Origin: an uncultured Porphyromonadaceae bacterium
GTDB taxonomy: Bacteria; Bacteroidota; Bacteroidia; Bacteroidales; Muribaculaceae
Direction: 5' to 3'
NCBI GenBank assembly: GCA_900548975.1
Contig: URMS01000001.1
Span: 151,537 to 215,536, forward strand
DNA length: 64,000 nt
The notes below the pieces were generated by a model. That model ran no database searches. It saw only the letters and a list, made by a program, of their open reading frames with translations, and had not been told where the DNA came from. Positions 50,481 through 59,672 of the stretch are shown here, one piece after another. Each line of letters starts with the position of its first letter. Position 1 is the stretch's first letter. The position numbers and the translations under genes are program-made.

Positions 50481-51215
50481 TTACTCAAACGAGAATATAC
50501 ACCACCCCAGACAGCGGGTCTCGTACCATAGTTCGCAGCGATATGTACCCTTCGACCAGGAGCCGACGGTGCTGTTGCCCCAGCCGCCGAGACGCATTGT
50601 CTGCCCCGGGCCTTCCTCCACATTTTTTTCTTTGAAATAGGTGCAGCCGGCAGCCGAGTTGGAACCCTGTTGCAATTTTCCGGTCAAATTGTCGTATATT
50701 TTTATCTTCAGCTTCTTAGTTCCGGATTTCAGACCGGTATATTTGATCCACGGGCCGGCATACTGTACATCGGATGCATAGATAGCCTTGTTGTGGGGCG
50801 TGATAACATCCAGACCGTTGGTCACATTGTCGACATGAAATTCCTCGATTACCAGCGGGAATGCATTTCCGACAGTATTTTGTAATTTCTGCAGTTCGAG
50901 TTCGGCAGTCTCTCGGGCTTTGTCGAGCTGTGCGTTCTGCCCGCGCAGTTCTTCGACCTTCAAGCCGTATTCCCTCTCGGCATCGGCGATACGGTTCCTG
51001 TAGTACTCCACATCGCCGACAGCCTCACCATAAAGCACCACCAGCCCGACCACAGCCCCCAGAAGAAGCACGATTACAAGCCAGTAGCCCCATACCCGGC
51101 GCTTAGGGTGCTGTTCAGTATTCCGCGCCGGCGACCGGCCGGGGCGCGAGGGCTCGCCGCTGCGCTCGAGATAGTCGATGTCGATATTATGTTTATCGGT
51201 ATCTGTGATATCCAT
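50481..51215 (-). CDS. Single-pass coiled-coil membrane protein of unknown function
   Basis: I do not recognise a named family. The 244-residue protein has a basic, proline-rich cytoplasmic N-terminus (about 1-42), one membrane helix (WLVIVLLLGAVVGLVVLYG, about 45-63), a coiled coil (about 70-115, RIADAEREYGLKVEELRGQN) and a beta-rich outer domain ending in a cysteine- and tryptophan-rich segment (YRCELWYETRCLGWCIFSFE). Its ATG shares a base with the stop of the hybrid regulator gene (TAATG), so the two are translationally coupled. It might sense or relay a signal with the regulator (inference only). Confidence 0.72.
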   Translation of the reverse strand: MDITDTDKHNIDIDYLERSGEPSRPGRSPARNTEQHPKRRVWGYWLVIVLLLGAVVGLVVLYGEAVGDVEYYRNRIADAEREYGLKVEELRGQNAQLDKARETAELELQKLQNTVGNAFPLVIEEFHVDNVTNGLDVITPHNKAIYASDVQYAGPWIKYTGLKSGTKKLKIKIYDNLTGKLQQGSNSAAGCTYFKEKNVEEGPGQTMRLGGWGNSTVGSWSKGTYRCELWYETRCLGWCIFSFE

Positions 51216-54200
51216 TATTCAAAAGAAGCGTCGCGTTTTTTATTGGACTGACGGTAGTCTTTGGGCGTCATGCCGAAGCGCTTGTCGAATTCCTTGTAGA
51301 AATGCGAGCGGTTGGAGAAGCCGGTGCGGTATATTATTTCCTGCACGGTGAACGATGTGGTCAGCAGCAGTTTGGCCGCATAGGTTATGCGGTGATTCTT
51401 GATAAAATCGTTCGGGGTGGGCTGGTTAAGCTCCTTGAATTTGCGGTAGAGATTGCGCAGGCTCATCTGCAGGCCGGCGGCAAGCTGGTCGGGCGACAGA
51501 TCGGTGTCGTCGATGTGGTTGTCGATATATTCGACCACGCGGGTGAGGAAATCCTTGTCATCGCGGTCGAGCAGATGTCCGTCGGTGTATTCGAAGGCGC
51601 TTGCCGACGAATTGTAGTACTCGCGCAGAGTGTTGCGGCTCTCGAGCAGACGCGCCACAACGGCCCTCAGATACGACACGCTGAACGGCTTGCCGATGAA
51701 TACGTCGGCGCCCGATACTATGCCTTCCACTTTCTCCTCGTTGCTGGTCTTGGCCGAGAGAATGATGAGCGGCAGATGCATGGTGTGGCGGTTGGTCTTT
51801 ATCTGGCGCGCGAAAGTAAGGCCGTCGGTGCCGGGCATCATCACGTCGGTGATTATCACGTCGGGACTCTCCTTCTTGAGCAGTTCCATGCCTTCCTCGG
51901 CCGACTTGGCAGTACGTACCTTGTAGTCGGACAGACTGTCTGACAGAAGCGAGAGTATCTCCACATTGTCGTCGATGACAAGCACGGTACTCTTGCTTCT
52001 GTCGGGTTCAGCGGGTTCCTCGACAACGAATGCCGGCCCGGAATCGCCATCGGACGCAGGAACAGGAGGCGGCACGGGCCTGGCGGCCTCATTGTCGTGG
52101 ATAGCCGGAGCCTCGTCCTTGGTATTGGTCTCGAGCATGGGCAACGACACCACAAAGCGCGCATAGCTGCCGACCTCGCTTTCGATGGCAATGTGCCCGT
52201 GAAGCATCTTGACCATGCTGTGGCATATGGCCAGGCCGAGACCGTTGCGCGAGGTAAGACCTTTTACGGCCTTTTCCTCGACATTATCGAGCACGCTGTA
52301 GCGGTTGAATATACGCTCGCGGTCTTTCTCGGCTATACCTTTGCCGGTATTGTACACCGCCACAATCAGGTTTTCGTCTTCGACACGCGTCTCGACTTCT
52401 ATACGGCCACCTTCAGGAGTGTATTTGAACGCATTGGAAATAAGATTGTTGAGAATCTTGCGAAGAGAACTGAAATCGGTATTCCAGCTCACATCGGGCT
52501 GTATGTCGGCTACGAAATCGATATTGTTGCGCTCGGCCAGATCGGAGAAAGTAGCAACGGTATCGGTGCAGAGTTCGCTGATATTTACCGGACGTATTTT
52601 CAGTATCTTATGACCGGTTTCAATACGACGGAAATCGATCAGTTCCTGTATAAGGGTATTGAGACGCTCGACATTGGTGCGCACAAGGCCGATGTACTTT
52701 CTGATATAATCGTCGGTGCCTTCGTACGACATTATGCGCTCGCAGGGTCCGTAGATAAGGGTTAGCGGAGTGCAGAATTCATGTGTGATGTTGGTGAAGA
52801 AGCGTAGCTTCTCCTCGTATACCTCTTCGCGGTGCTGATGCTCGAGAATCGACATCTCCTCGGCCCGCTTGCGGCGCTGGCGCCACACATAGAAGAATAC
52901 AATGCCGCCGACCGACGCCAGCAGCAACAGCACATATATCACCTTGGCGATATCGGTGAGATACCACGGTGCCTTAAGGTCGATTTCGAGATGATAAGGT
53001 TCACTTTCGACTCCGGTGACACGGTTCACATACTTCACGCGCAGATTGTACTTGCCGAAGCTCATCTTGTTGAAGGCAATGGTTCCGTTTGAACCGTTGT
53101 TGATCCATTCGCGGCCGTCGAGGGTATAGAAATAGTTGTAGTCGAGCGGATGCAGGAAATCGGGTGCGGCGAAAGTTACGGAGAAATGATTCTGGTCGGG
53201 AGCAAGCTCTAAACGGGCGTCGTCGCCGCCGTACCGGATGTAGCCGTTGGGGTTGACATTCTCTCCTAAAATATATAGGGTCTGCAGCGATATGGCCGGG
53301 CTATAGGGCTGCGCGAGTGTGAAGCCCGGAGTCTTCGACACGGTGACAATACCGTCGATACCGCCGAAAATGAGCATCGCCCCGCTGTTGTAGGATGCGC
53401 CGTCGCTGAATTCGGTCACTTTCACACCGTCCTGACGTGCGAACACCTGGGTTTTCTCGGTGAGCGGATCGAAGCGGGAGAGGCCGTTGTTGGTCGATAT
53501 CCACAGTTTTCCCTCGCTGTCGGGCAGCATGTCGTGGATGGTATTGTTGATAAAACCGTTCTCGAGACCGAAGAACAGCTTCTCGCCGCCATCGGACACT
53601 TTAAGAAGGCCGTGTCCTGTGCCGAGCCAGCTGGCCGAATCCTGATTGACGACCGAGAATACATCGAGTACCGAATTATTGTCGTATTTGCCGGTGAGCG
53701 CCACACGCACCAGCGAGTCGCCCTCGAGCACAAAGCCACCGAGGCCGCGGTTGGCGAAGAGCAGACGTCCCTGGCTGTCGGCATCCATGTCGAAGAAATA
53801 ATTCGAAGTGCGGTTGCCGCCGTCGACCCTGTAAATTTTCACGACCTCAATGGCAGGGCTGTCGGCCGGCCCCGATATACGGCAGCGCACTATACCGTTG
53901 CCGGCGGTAGCCACCCAAAGCGTGGAGTCGTTTTCCTCATGTATGCCATAGATAAACCGTAGAGCGGGATCGGCGACACAATGGCCTATACGGCGGTTTT
54001 TATAGCTGTAGTAGTTGACACCCCCATCGGTAGCCACCCAAAGCACCGGGCGCGAGCTGCCGGCAACGGCAAAAATAGAATTGCTGCTCAGGCCGCTGTT
54101 GGCTGTGGTGAAAAGCTCCATTGCACCCGAGGCGCTCTGCCTGCCGGTGAAATCGCTCACACTCAGCAGACCGCCTCCCTTGGTGCCGAGCCACAGGGTA

Positions 54201-55255
54201 TCGTCGCGATCGAGATACACGGCACGTACCGGATGGTTTATTTTTTTATCGAAGAAAGCGAAGTCATACGACCGTATCATATACTGACTGTCGTAGCAGG
54301 TATAGAGGCCCTGACAGTCGGAACCTATCCATACGACAGGCTGATGGGCCGATTTTTCCAGACAGAACACACCCGCCTTGAGGCCCAGATCGGCAATACG
54401 GTAGTCGCCGGTCTGTGTCTTGCGGGCACGTATCACACCGTCCGATTCGAATGCCACATATATATCGCCGTGCGAGTCGCGCAATACGTCCGACACAGCG
54501 CCGCGCCGCTTTATCTCCCCGTCGATATCGAGCAGCTCGGTGACATCGCCGCCCCACGACACATGTCGCAGACGGCCGTCGGTGCCCGCCACAAGCACAC
54601 CGGTATCATCGTCGTGAGCCACAGCCACTCCGTCGGCCGAAAGCAGCCGTCCGCCTTTGAGACGCGGATGGCCGGCATCGAGCGATAATTCGTAGGCTAC
54701 CACTCCATCGGCTCCGTACACTGTGAGAATGTCGGATACCACTGTAATAAAAACAGTATTGTCGTACGACAGACCGTCGGAAAGTATCTCGATAAAGTCG
54801 CTGTCGGATCCTCCCGGCAGATAATAGAGACGGCTGTCGGTGCCGAGAACAAACAGATCGCCGCGGTCGTTGAAGCAGATACGTTCCTGACCGTTGAACT
54901 GTCTGTACGACGACAACTGCATGGTTGCGGTGTTGAACCGGTCGAGACCGTGGTTGGTATGTATCCACATATACGACTCGGGGGCCGACATTATATTTTC
55001 TATAAGATTTCCCGAAAGCGATACACCCGGATACAACTCGGTGAACGGCTTGGTAGAGGAGCCGTCGGTGATGCATATGCCGTCGAGAGTGCCGAGCCAT
55101 AGGAAACCTTCCGAATCCTGGGCCATGGCATGCACTGCGCTGCTTGAAAGACCGTCGCTATTGGATGTCTGGCGTATGTTGTATGCCGCCATCTCAAGGC
55201 AGCAGAGCATACAAATTGTCAGAATGACGGTACGAAATGTATACAATCGGTTCAT
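51215..55255 (-). CDS. Hybrid two-component system sensor/regulator (HTCS)
   Basis: The 1,346-residue protein joins all parts of a two-component system. After a signal peptide come about fourteen Reg_prop-type propeller repeats (DSEGFLWLGTLDGICI, DRDDTLWLGTKGGGLLSV), then a Y_Y_Y domain and a membrane helix near 772-791. The cytoplasmic part has HisKA with His825 (NITHEFCTPLTLI), a HATPase domain (RNGLGLAICHSMVKML), a receiver with Asp1137 (IITDVMMPGTDGLTFA) and an AraC output domain (about 1246-1336). HTCS proteins bind oligosaccharides in the periplasm and activate nearby glycan-utilisation genes. The CAZyme operons at 56000-63447 are likely targets. Confidence 0.95.
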   Translation of the reverse strand: MNRLYTFRTVILTICMLCCLEMAAYNIRQTSNSDGLSSSAVHAMAQDSEGFLWLGTLDGICITDGSSTKPFTELYPGVSLSGNLIENIMSAPESYMWIHTNHGLDRFNTATMQLSSYRQFNGQERICFNDRGDLFVLGTDSRLYYLPGGSDSDFIEILSDGLSYDNTVFITVVSDILTVYGADGVVAYELSLDAGHPRLKGGRLLSADGVAVAHDDDTGVLVAGTDGRLRHVSWGGDVTELLDIDGEIKRRGAVSDVLRDSHGDIYVAFESDGVIRARKTQTGDYRIADLGLKAGVFCLEKSAHQPVVWIGSDCQGLYTCYDSQYMIRSYDFAFFDKKINHPVRAVYLDRDDTLWLGTKGGGLLSVSDFTGRQSASGAMELFTTANSGLSSNSIFAVAGSSRPVLWVATDGGVNYYSYKNRRIGHCVADPALRFIYGIHEENDSTLWVATAGNGIVRCRISGPADSPAIEVVKIYRVDGGNRTSNYFFDMDADSQGRLLFANRGLGGFVLEGDSLVRVALTGKYDNNSVLDVFSVVNQDSASWLGTGHGLLKVSDGGEKLFFGLENGFINNTIHDMLPDSEGKLWISTNNGLSRFDPLTEKTQVFARQDGVKVTEFSDGASYNSGAMLIFGGIDGIVTVSKTPGFTLAQPYSPAISLQTLYILGENVNPNGYIRYGGDDARLELAPDQNHFSVTFAAPDFLHPLDYNYFYTLDGREWINNGSNGTIAFNKMSFGKYNLRVKYVNRVTGVESEPYHLEIDLKAPWYLTDIAKVIYVLLLLASVGGIVFFYVWRQRRKRAEEMSILEHQHREEVYEEKLRFFTNITHEFCTPLTLIYGPCERIMSYEGTDDYIRKYIGLVRTNVERLNTLIQELIDFRRIETGHKILKIRPVNISELCTDTVATFSDLAERNNIDFVADIQPDVSWNTDFSSLRKILNNLISNAFKYTPEGGRIEVETRVEDENLIVAVYNTGKGIAEKDRERIFNRYSVLDNVEEKAVKGLTSRNGLGLAICHSMVKMLHGHIAIESEVGSYARFVVSLPMLETNTKDEAPAIHDNEAARPVPPPVPASDGDSGPAFVVEEPAEPDRSKSTVLVIDDNVEILSLLSDSLSDYKVRTAKSAEEGMELLKKESPDVIITDVMMPGTDGLTFARQIKTNRHTMHLPLIILSAKTSNEEKVEGIVSGADVFIGKPFSVSYLRAVVARLLESRNTLREYYNSSASAFEYTDGHLLDRDDKDFLTRVVEYIDNHIDDTDLSPDQLAAGLQMSLRNLYRKFKELNQPTPNDFIKNHRITYAAKLLLTTSFTVQEIIYRTGFSNRSHFYKEFDKRFGMTPKDYRQSNKKRDASFE

Positions 55256-55281
55256 TTACGGGTAGATTCAGGTTGGGTTTG

Positions 55282-55289
55282 CAAAAGTA
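55282..55289 (-). promoter_or_regulatory. -7 box for the HTCS gene
   Basis: TACTTTTG followed by CA on the minus strand fits TAnnTTTG; transcription would start about 20 nt before the ATG at 55255. Confidence 0.45.
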
Positions 55290-55434
55290 ACAATTAAAAT
55301 CGATATACACTGATTATGAACTGTTAAACATCGACGCTTTGTCAAAATTGTTATCATTTCTGCCAAATATGTAAACGCCGCAAATGTGAACATCTGTGGC
55401 GCAAACAAGTTACAGTGCTTAGTTTTTTAATGAG

Positions 55435-55442
55435 TAATTTTG
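55435..55442 (+). promoter_or_regulatory. Orphan -7 box for a candidate small RNA
   Basis: TAATTTTG fits TAnnTTTG on the plus strand, yet no plus-strand gene follows before 59673. It directs transcription into the hairpin series ending at 55611. Confidence 0.5.
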
Positions 55443-55448
55443 TATCAG

Positions 55449-55611
55449 AAAAAAATGGATTAAGGTATATGGTATTAATGCTTGCCGTTGAGGCAAGTGC
55501 AATCGCAAGATTGGTTATTTATGATTTTGGATAAGGATTGTTTTTAGGATTCCAATCTTTGCTAAGGTAAACTTTCCGCTTCTGTCGCACAGCAGGAGCG
55601 GACTTTTTTTT
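55449..55611 (+). ncRNA. Candidate small RNA with three hairpins and intrinsic terminator
   Basis: Between two minus-strand genes there is a plus-strand unit with a -7 box at 55435-55442. It has hairpin 1 CTTGCC-GTTGA-GGCAAG (55481-55497), a long stem AAGATTGG (55507-55514) with CCAATCTT (55552-55559), and a final stem TCCGCT (55575-55580) with AGCGGA (55597-55602) followed by a C and eight T. This is a complete promoter-to-terminator unit of about 163 nt with no plausible coding frame. The size and A-rich start would fit a 6S-like or a regulatory RNA, but I cannot align it. Strand and ends are inferred. Confidence 0.6.
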
Positions 55612-55678
55612 AGGAGATTAGGAAAGTAGGAGATTAGGAGATTAGGAGATTAAGAAAGTAGGAAATTAGGGAAGTTGG
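55612..55678. repeat. TTAGGAG-type short-unit array
   Basis: Direct units TAGGAGAT, TAGGAAAG, TAGGAGAT, TAGGAGAT, TAAGAAAG, TAGGAAAT and TAGGGAAG follow directly after the T-run of the candidate RNA. No inverted half is present here. Confidence 0.8.
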
Positions 55679-55725
55679 GTATGGGGGGGGTTGACAATCG
55701 GACGCGCGGTCCGGGCAGGCGCGGA

Positions 55726-55927
55726 GGCCTCGGAGAGGCCGCTCTGTGCGCAGCCCCGGGCGCTTGTGCCCGGGGTAATCTCAAGCCTCATAAAACGCGC
55801 CTCGGAGAGGTGCTGCTGTGTCCCGGTTTTCTACAGCAGCGCCACTCCGAGGCGCGATTCCCCTTATATATGACGAACCCCGGGCGCGAGCGCCCGGGGC
55901 TGTATACAGAGCGGCCTCTACGAGGCC
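55726..55927. repeat. REP cluster, family 1, locus without transposase
   Basis: Palindromes GGCCTCGGAGAGGCC (55726-55740), CCCCGGGC-GCTTGT-GCCCGGGG (55754-55775), GCGCCTCGGAGAGGTGC (from 55797), GCGCCACTCCGAGGCGC (to 55855), CCCCGGGCGC-GA-GCGCCCGGGG (near 55878-55899) and GGCCTCTACGAGGCC (55913-55927) are the same kinds as around the RAYT gene. AGCAGCGCC ends are also present. It is an additional dispersed copy. Confidence 0.9.
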
Positions 55928-55947
55928 TTTGTTGCCTATTCGCTTGT

Positions 55948-55984
55948 CAGCCTGAAAGACCTGTCAGCCCGTCAGCCTGTCAGC
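55948..55984. repeat. CAGCCTGT short-unit repeat
   Basis: Units GTCAGCCTG, AAAGACCT, GTCAGCCC, GTCAGCCT, GTCAGCCT lie 16 bp before the GH125 stop; they are the complement of the units at 25915-25942. Confidence 0.7.
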
Positions 55985-55999
55985 CTTAAAAGCCAAACC

Positions 56000-57463
56000 T
56001 CAGCTGATGCTGTTGAGAAGGTCGATCTTGCCTTCGTTCACAAGCTTGAGGATGAGTTCGCCGAAAAGGGTGTTCTGCCATGCGAACCACTCGCGGGTGA
56101 AGTTGCTGGCATCGTTTACATTGAACGATTCGTGGATGAAACCCTTTTCGGCATCGGTTGCCAGAAGCATGGCTATGCAGTCGCGGATTTCGTTGTCGTC
56201 CTGCGATGTGAAAGCCTTCATCATTATGCTCATGGGCCATGCCATGTCGTAGCCGATGTGGGGACCGCCTATGCCTTCGCCGGCAGGGCCGCGGAAGAAA
56301 TAGGGATTGTTCTCGCTCCACACATAGCGGCGGGTATTCTGATAGATGGGATCGTTCACATCGACATCGCCCAGATATGCCATTGCCAGAAGGCTGGGCA
56401 CGTTGGCGTCGTCCATAAGGTGATGGTTTCCGAAACCGTCCACCTCGAAAGCGTAGATCTGGCCGTATTCGGGATGGTTGTATACGGCGTGTTTCTTCAG
56501 CGCGGCCTCGACCTCGGCTGCAAGCTCGGTGCAACGGCCGGCCAGGGCGGCATCCTTATTGACGGTATTGAGTATCTCGGCGGCCTTGCGCAGGCAGGTC
56601 ACAGCCATGAAGTTGGAGGGCACCAGATACTGGAAAGTGGTAGCGTCATCCGACGGACGGAAGCACGACACGATAAGGCCGCAGCCGCTCACGGGCGAGC
56701 CGTAGCCGTCGTTGATAAGAGTGTCGGAAGCCTTGGGAGTATTGCGCTGGAAGCGGTACGGACCCATGGAGTCCTTGCGCTGCTGCTCGACGAAAGTGGT
56801 GAGCACCGCATTGATGGCCTTTTCCCAGGTGGGACCGAACACGCTGGTGTCGCCGGTAACCTTCCAGTACTCATAGGCCAGACGGATCGGATAGCACAGC
56901 GAGTCGATTTCGTATTTGCGTTCGTGGAGTTCGGGCTTCATGTCGGTGAAGTCGCTCATCCATTCGCCGCCCTTGGGGCCGTCGTTGAATGCGTTGGCAT
57001 AGGGATCGATGACAATGCACTTGAACTGGCGGTTGATAACGCCGGCAATCATGCGCTGAAGATCCTTATCCTGGTTGGCCAGCTGTACATAGGGCCACAC
57101 CTGGGCGCCGGAGTCGCGGAGCCACATTGCATGGATGTCGCCGGTATACACAAAGGTGTCGGGGTTGCCGTCCTCGTCGGTACGGTAGTGAACGGTGGTA
57201 TCGAGTGTATTGGGGAAACAGTTCTCGAACATCCAGGCAAGCTTGGGGTTCTTGAGCATTTTCTTGACACGCTTGATCTCTTTTTCCACCGCTTTGGATT
57301 TGAAAAGACGAGCCGACTCGGCAGGACGGTTCGTCACGGCATAGCGCCCGGCCGAGGTGCTGACGGCCGTATTGTCGCTGGCGCAAACGTTGGTTCCGGC
57401 GGCATGGACAGTACCACAGCACATGAGCATTCCTGCCGAAATCAATATCGAAAGAGTTCTCAT
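56000..57463 (-). CDS. GH125 exo-alpha-1,6-mannosidase
   Basis: The 487-residue secreted protein belongs to GH125 (formerly DUF1237), an (alpha/alpha)6 inverting family that removes terminal alpha-1,6-mannose. It has a signal peptide (MRTLSILISAGMLMCCGTVHA) and family motifs DTFVYTGDIHAMWLRDSGAQ, DGPKGGEWMSDFTDMKPELH, LCYPIRLAYEYWKVTG and GPHIGYDMAWPMSIMMKAF. The aspartates in TGDIHAMWLRD and the glutamate in the C-terminal part are likely catalytic. It is second in an operon with the GH2 gene (78-bp gap). Substrate is probably mannan or host N-glycan fragments (inference). Confidence 0.93.
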   Translation of the reverse strand: MRTLSILISAGMLMCCGTVHAAGTNVCASDNTAVSTSAGRYAVTNRPAESARLFKSKAVEKEIKRVKKMLKNPKLAWMFENCFPNTLDTTVHYRTDEDGNPDTFVYTGDIHAMWLRDSGAQVWPYVQLANQDKDLQRMIAGVINRQFKCIVIDPYANAFNDGPKGGEWMSDFTDMKPELHERKYEIDSLCYPIRLAYEYWKVTGDTSVFGPTWEKAINAVLTTFVEQQRKDSMGPYRFQRNTPKASDTLINDGYGSPVSGCGLIVSCFRPSDDATTFQYLVPSNFMAVTCLRKAAEILNTVNKDAALAGRCTELAAEVEAALKKHAVYNHPEYGQIYAFEVDGFGNHHLMDDANVPSLLAMAYLGDVDVNDPIYQNTRRYVWSENNPYFFRGPAGEGIGGPHIGYDMAWPMSIMMKAFTSQDDNEIRDCIAMLLATDAEKGFIHESFNVNDASNFTREWFAWQNTLFGELILKLVNEGKIDLLNSIS

Positions 57464-57541
57464 ACTTTATTTATATATTGTCGTTGTGAGGAGTATACCC
57501 CGGCGATCCGAAGATGCGCATCGCCGGGATATATGGCGGTA

Positions 57542-59365
57542 TTACTTGTTCAGGCTGTTGCAGAGGGCCTCGTTAGCTTTGCGAAGACGGTCTTCCTCGA
57601 CCTTGATAACCTTGCGGTCGTAGGTCATAAGGCCGTTCACTTCGTTCTCTACGTCGGTGGTCTGGGTGTAGACAGCACCGGTGTAGCCTGCGGGCACAAG
57701 CTTGAGCAGTGTGTCGATATACTCTACATACTGGTCGGTAACCTCCTTGGGAGTGTTGAACTGGGTGTAGCCCCAGTTGCGCTTGGGCGACCAGATGTGG
57801 TCTTTCACCACCAGGCCGATGCCACCGTATTCGCCGAGCACATTGGCACGCTCGCCGTCGAAGAGCATCATCTCGGGGCCGGGATATTTGTGTATGTCGA
57901 GCATGTCGCCCACATGGTAGTGGTTGCCGCCGCTGGCGGGGTTAACGAGACGGCTGGGGTCGTAGGCCTTGGTCCATTCTGCGATTTCCGGACCCTTGAA
58001 ATGGCCCCATGCCTCGTTGAAGGGCACCCAAACGGCAACACAGGGATAATTGTAGAGGGCGTCCATTATTTCTTTCCATTCGCGGCGGAAGTTGGCTTCG
58101 CTTTCGGCGGAGCGCTTGCGCTCGGTGCCGTTGAAGTAGTTGTGCATCTGCCATTCGGGACCGCGGTCGCCGCTGGGCATATCCTGCCATACGAGGATGC
58201 CTTTCTTGTCGCAGTAGGTATACCAGGTGGGCGGTTCTACCTTCACGTGCTTGCGGATCATGTTGAAGCCCCAGTCTTTGGTCTTATCCACATCGTAGAT
58301 CATGGCTTCGTAGGTGGGAGCGGTGTAGAGACCGTCGGGCCACCAGCCCTGATCGAGAGGACCGAAGTGGAACACGTCCTTGTTGTTGAGCTGCAGGCGC
58401 ACGATACCGTTTTTATCGCGTGCAGTGGAGTATTTGCGCATGGCGGTGTAGCTCTTTACCTTGTCGACGGGCTTGCCGGCGGCATAGAGTGTGATGTCGA
58501 GGTCGTAGAGGTTGGGGGCGTCGGGCGACCAGAGCTTGGCGTCGGCGGGCATGGCCACTTCGATGGGCTGGCCGGCGAGGCTCTTGCCGGTGGCTACGGT
58601 CTTGCCGTTCTCGCTCACCTTGACTTCGGCTACCAGAGTGGGATCTGCCACGGCGGGAGTAACATCTACGGTAAGTTTGTGTGTATCGATATCGGGCACG
58701 GTCTTGAGCGAGGCGATATGGTTGGCCGGCGATACGGGCTCGAGCCATACAGTCTGCCATATGCCGGTGACGGGAGTGTACCATATGCCTTCAGGATTGT
58801 TCACCTGCTTGCCGCGGGGCTGGTAGCCGGCGTCGGTGGGGTCGGTGACACGCACGGTGAGTGTGTTCTGGCCTTTGGCGTTGAGGGCCGGGGTGACATT
58901 GAGGCTGAAAGGAGTGTAGCCGCCCTTGTGCGAGCCCACCTTCACATCGTTCACCCACACGTCGCAAGCCCAGTCGACAGCGTCGAAATTGAGCATCACG
59001 TCCTTGCCCTTCCATGCGGCGGGCACGGTAAATGTGCGGTTATACCACAGTGCTTCGTCTTTTTTCACGCGCTTGCCCACACCCGAGAGGCTCGACTCAA
59101 CGGCATAGGGCACCAGAATCTCGCCCTGCCACTGTGCGGGCTGTGCTTCGGCCTGGGGTACGATGGCATACTGCCACAGACCGTTGAGATTTTCCCATGC
59201 ATTGCGTTCCATGATCGGACGGGGATATACATCCCATGGTTTTTCAGGATTCACATCGGCGGCCCAGGGGGTGGCGATGTGGTCGCCGGCAGGTTGCCAG
59301 GCGTCGGCGGCGAGCGGTGTCAGAGCAGCGGCGATCGCCAGGAGTGATACATATACTTTTTTCAT
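57542..59365 (-). CDS. GH2 family glycoside hydrolase
   Basis: The 607-residue protein has a signal peptide (MKKVYVSLLAIAAALTPLAADA), an N-terminal sugar-binding jelly roll (RTFTVPAAWKGKDVMLNFDA, WVNDVKVGSHKGGYTPFSLN), an immunoglobulin-like middle and a TIM barrel. The acid/base glutamate is Glu451 in VPFNEAWGHFKG and the nucleophile Glu512 in NVLGEYGGIG. It is shorter than LacZ-type enzymes, close to sugar-specific Bacteroidota GH2 members; beta-galactosidase, glucuronidase or mannosidase action cannot be told apart by eye. First gene of the minus-strand operon, with a -7 box at 59440-59433. Confidence 0.9.
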   Translation of the reverse strand: MKKVYVSLLAIAAALTPLAADAWQPAGDHIATPWAADVNPEKPWDVYPRPIMERNAWENLNGLWQYAIVPQAEAQPAQWQGEILVPYAVESSLSGVGKRVKKDEALWYNRTFTVPAAWKGKDVMLNFDAVDWACDVWVNDVKVGSHKGGYTPFSLNVTPALNAKGQNTLTVRVTDPTDAGYQPRGKQVNNPEGIWYTPVTGIWQTVWLEPVSPANHIASLKTVPDIDTHKLTVDVTPAVADPTLVAEVKVSENGKTVATGKSLAGQPIEVAMPADAKLWSPDAPNLYDLDITLYAAGKPVDKVKSYTAMRKYSTARDKNGIVRLQLNNKDVFHFGPLDQGWWPDGLYTAPTYEAMIYDVDKTKDWGFNMIRKHVKVEPPTWYTYCDKKGILVWQDMPSGDRGPEWQMHNYFNGTERKRSAESEANFRREWKEIMDALYNYPCVAVWVPFNEAWGHFKGPEIAEWTKAYDPSRLVNPASGGNHYHVGDMLDIHKYPGPEMMLFDGERANVLGEYGGIGLVVKDHIWSPKRNWGYTQFNTPKEVTDQYVEYIDTLLKLVPAGYTGAVYTQTTDVENEVNGLMTYDRKVIKVEEDRLRKANEALCNSLNK

Positions 59366-59432
59366 TGCAGAAGATTTAGATAATTTTCATGGTTTATCTG
59401 AAAGCGGATTTGCGCATTCCACTTTTCAAATG

Positions 59433-59440
59433 CAAATATA
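59433..59440 (-). promoter_or_regulatory. -7 box for the GH2-GH125 operon
   Basis: TATATTTG followed by C on the minus strand fits TAnnTTTG; leader of about 60 nt. The rest of the 300-bp divergent gap holds AT-rich sequence with a CTATATAC direct repeat near 59497-59516 and no gene. Confidence 0.5.
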
Positions 59441-59643
59441 TCGGCAGGAGTCCGATTATTCTGTTTCCGATATTGTCAAATAAGTGGTGGCATAACTATA
59501 TACATATCTATATACTTTTTTGGCAGAGACGATAACATTTCCGCCGCGCCCGACACGGCCGCAGACTATATCTTAACCTATATAAATGCCCATAATGTAG
59601 CATTTTGGCATAACAAACGACACACCTGCGCAACACAAATTAG

Positions 59644-59651
59644 TATCTTTG
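59644..59651 (+). promoter_or_regulatory. -7 box for the GH78 operon
   Basis: TATCTTTG followed by CA fits TAnnTTTG and supports the ATG at 59673 rather than the TTG inside the box at 59649. Confidence 0.6.
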
Positions 59652-59672
59652 CACAAAACCAATTCTCTTGCT

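Noticed and set aside
56132..59347. 1,071-codon plus-strand frame across GH125 and GH2
   Set aside because: It spans two clear minus-strand enzymes and their intergenic gap; shadow of codon bias.
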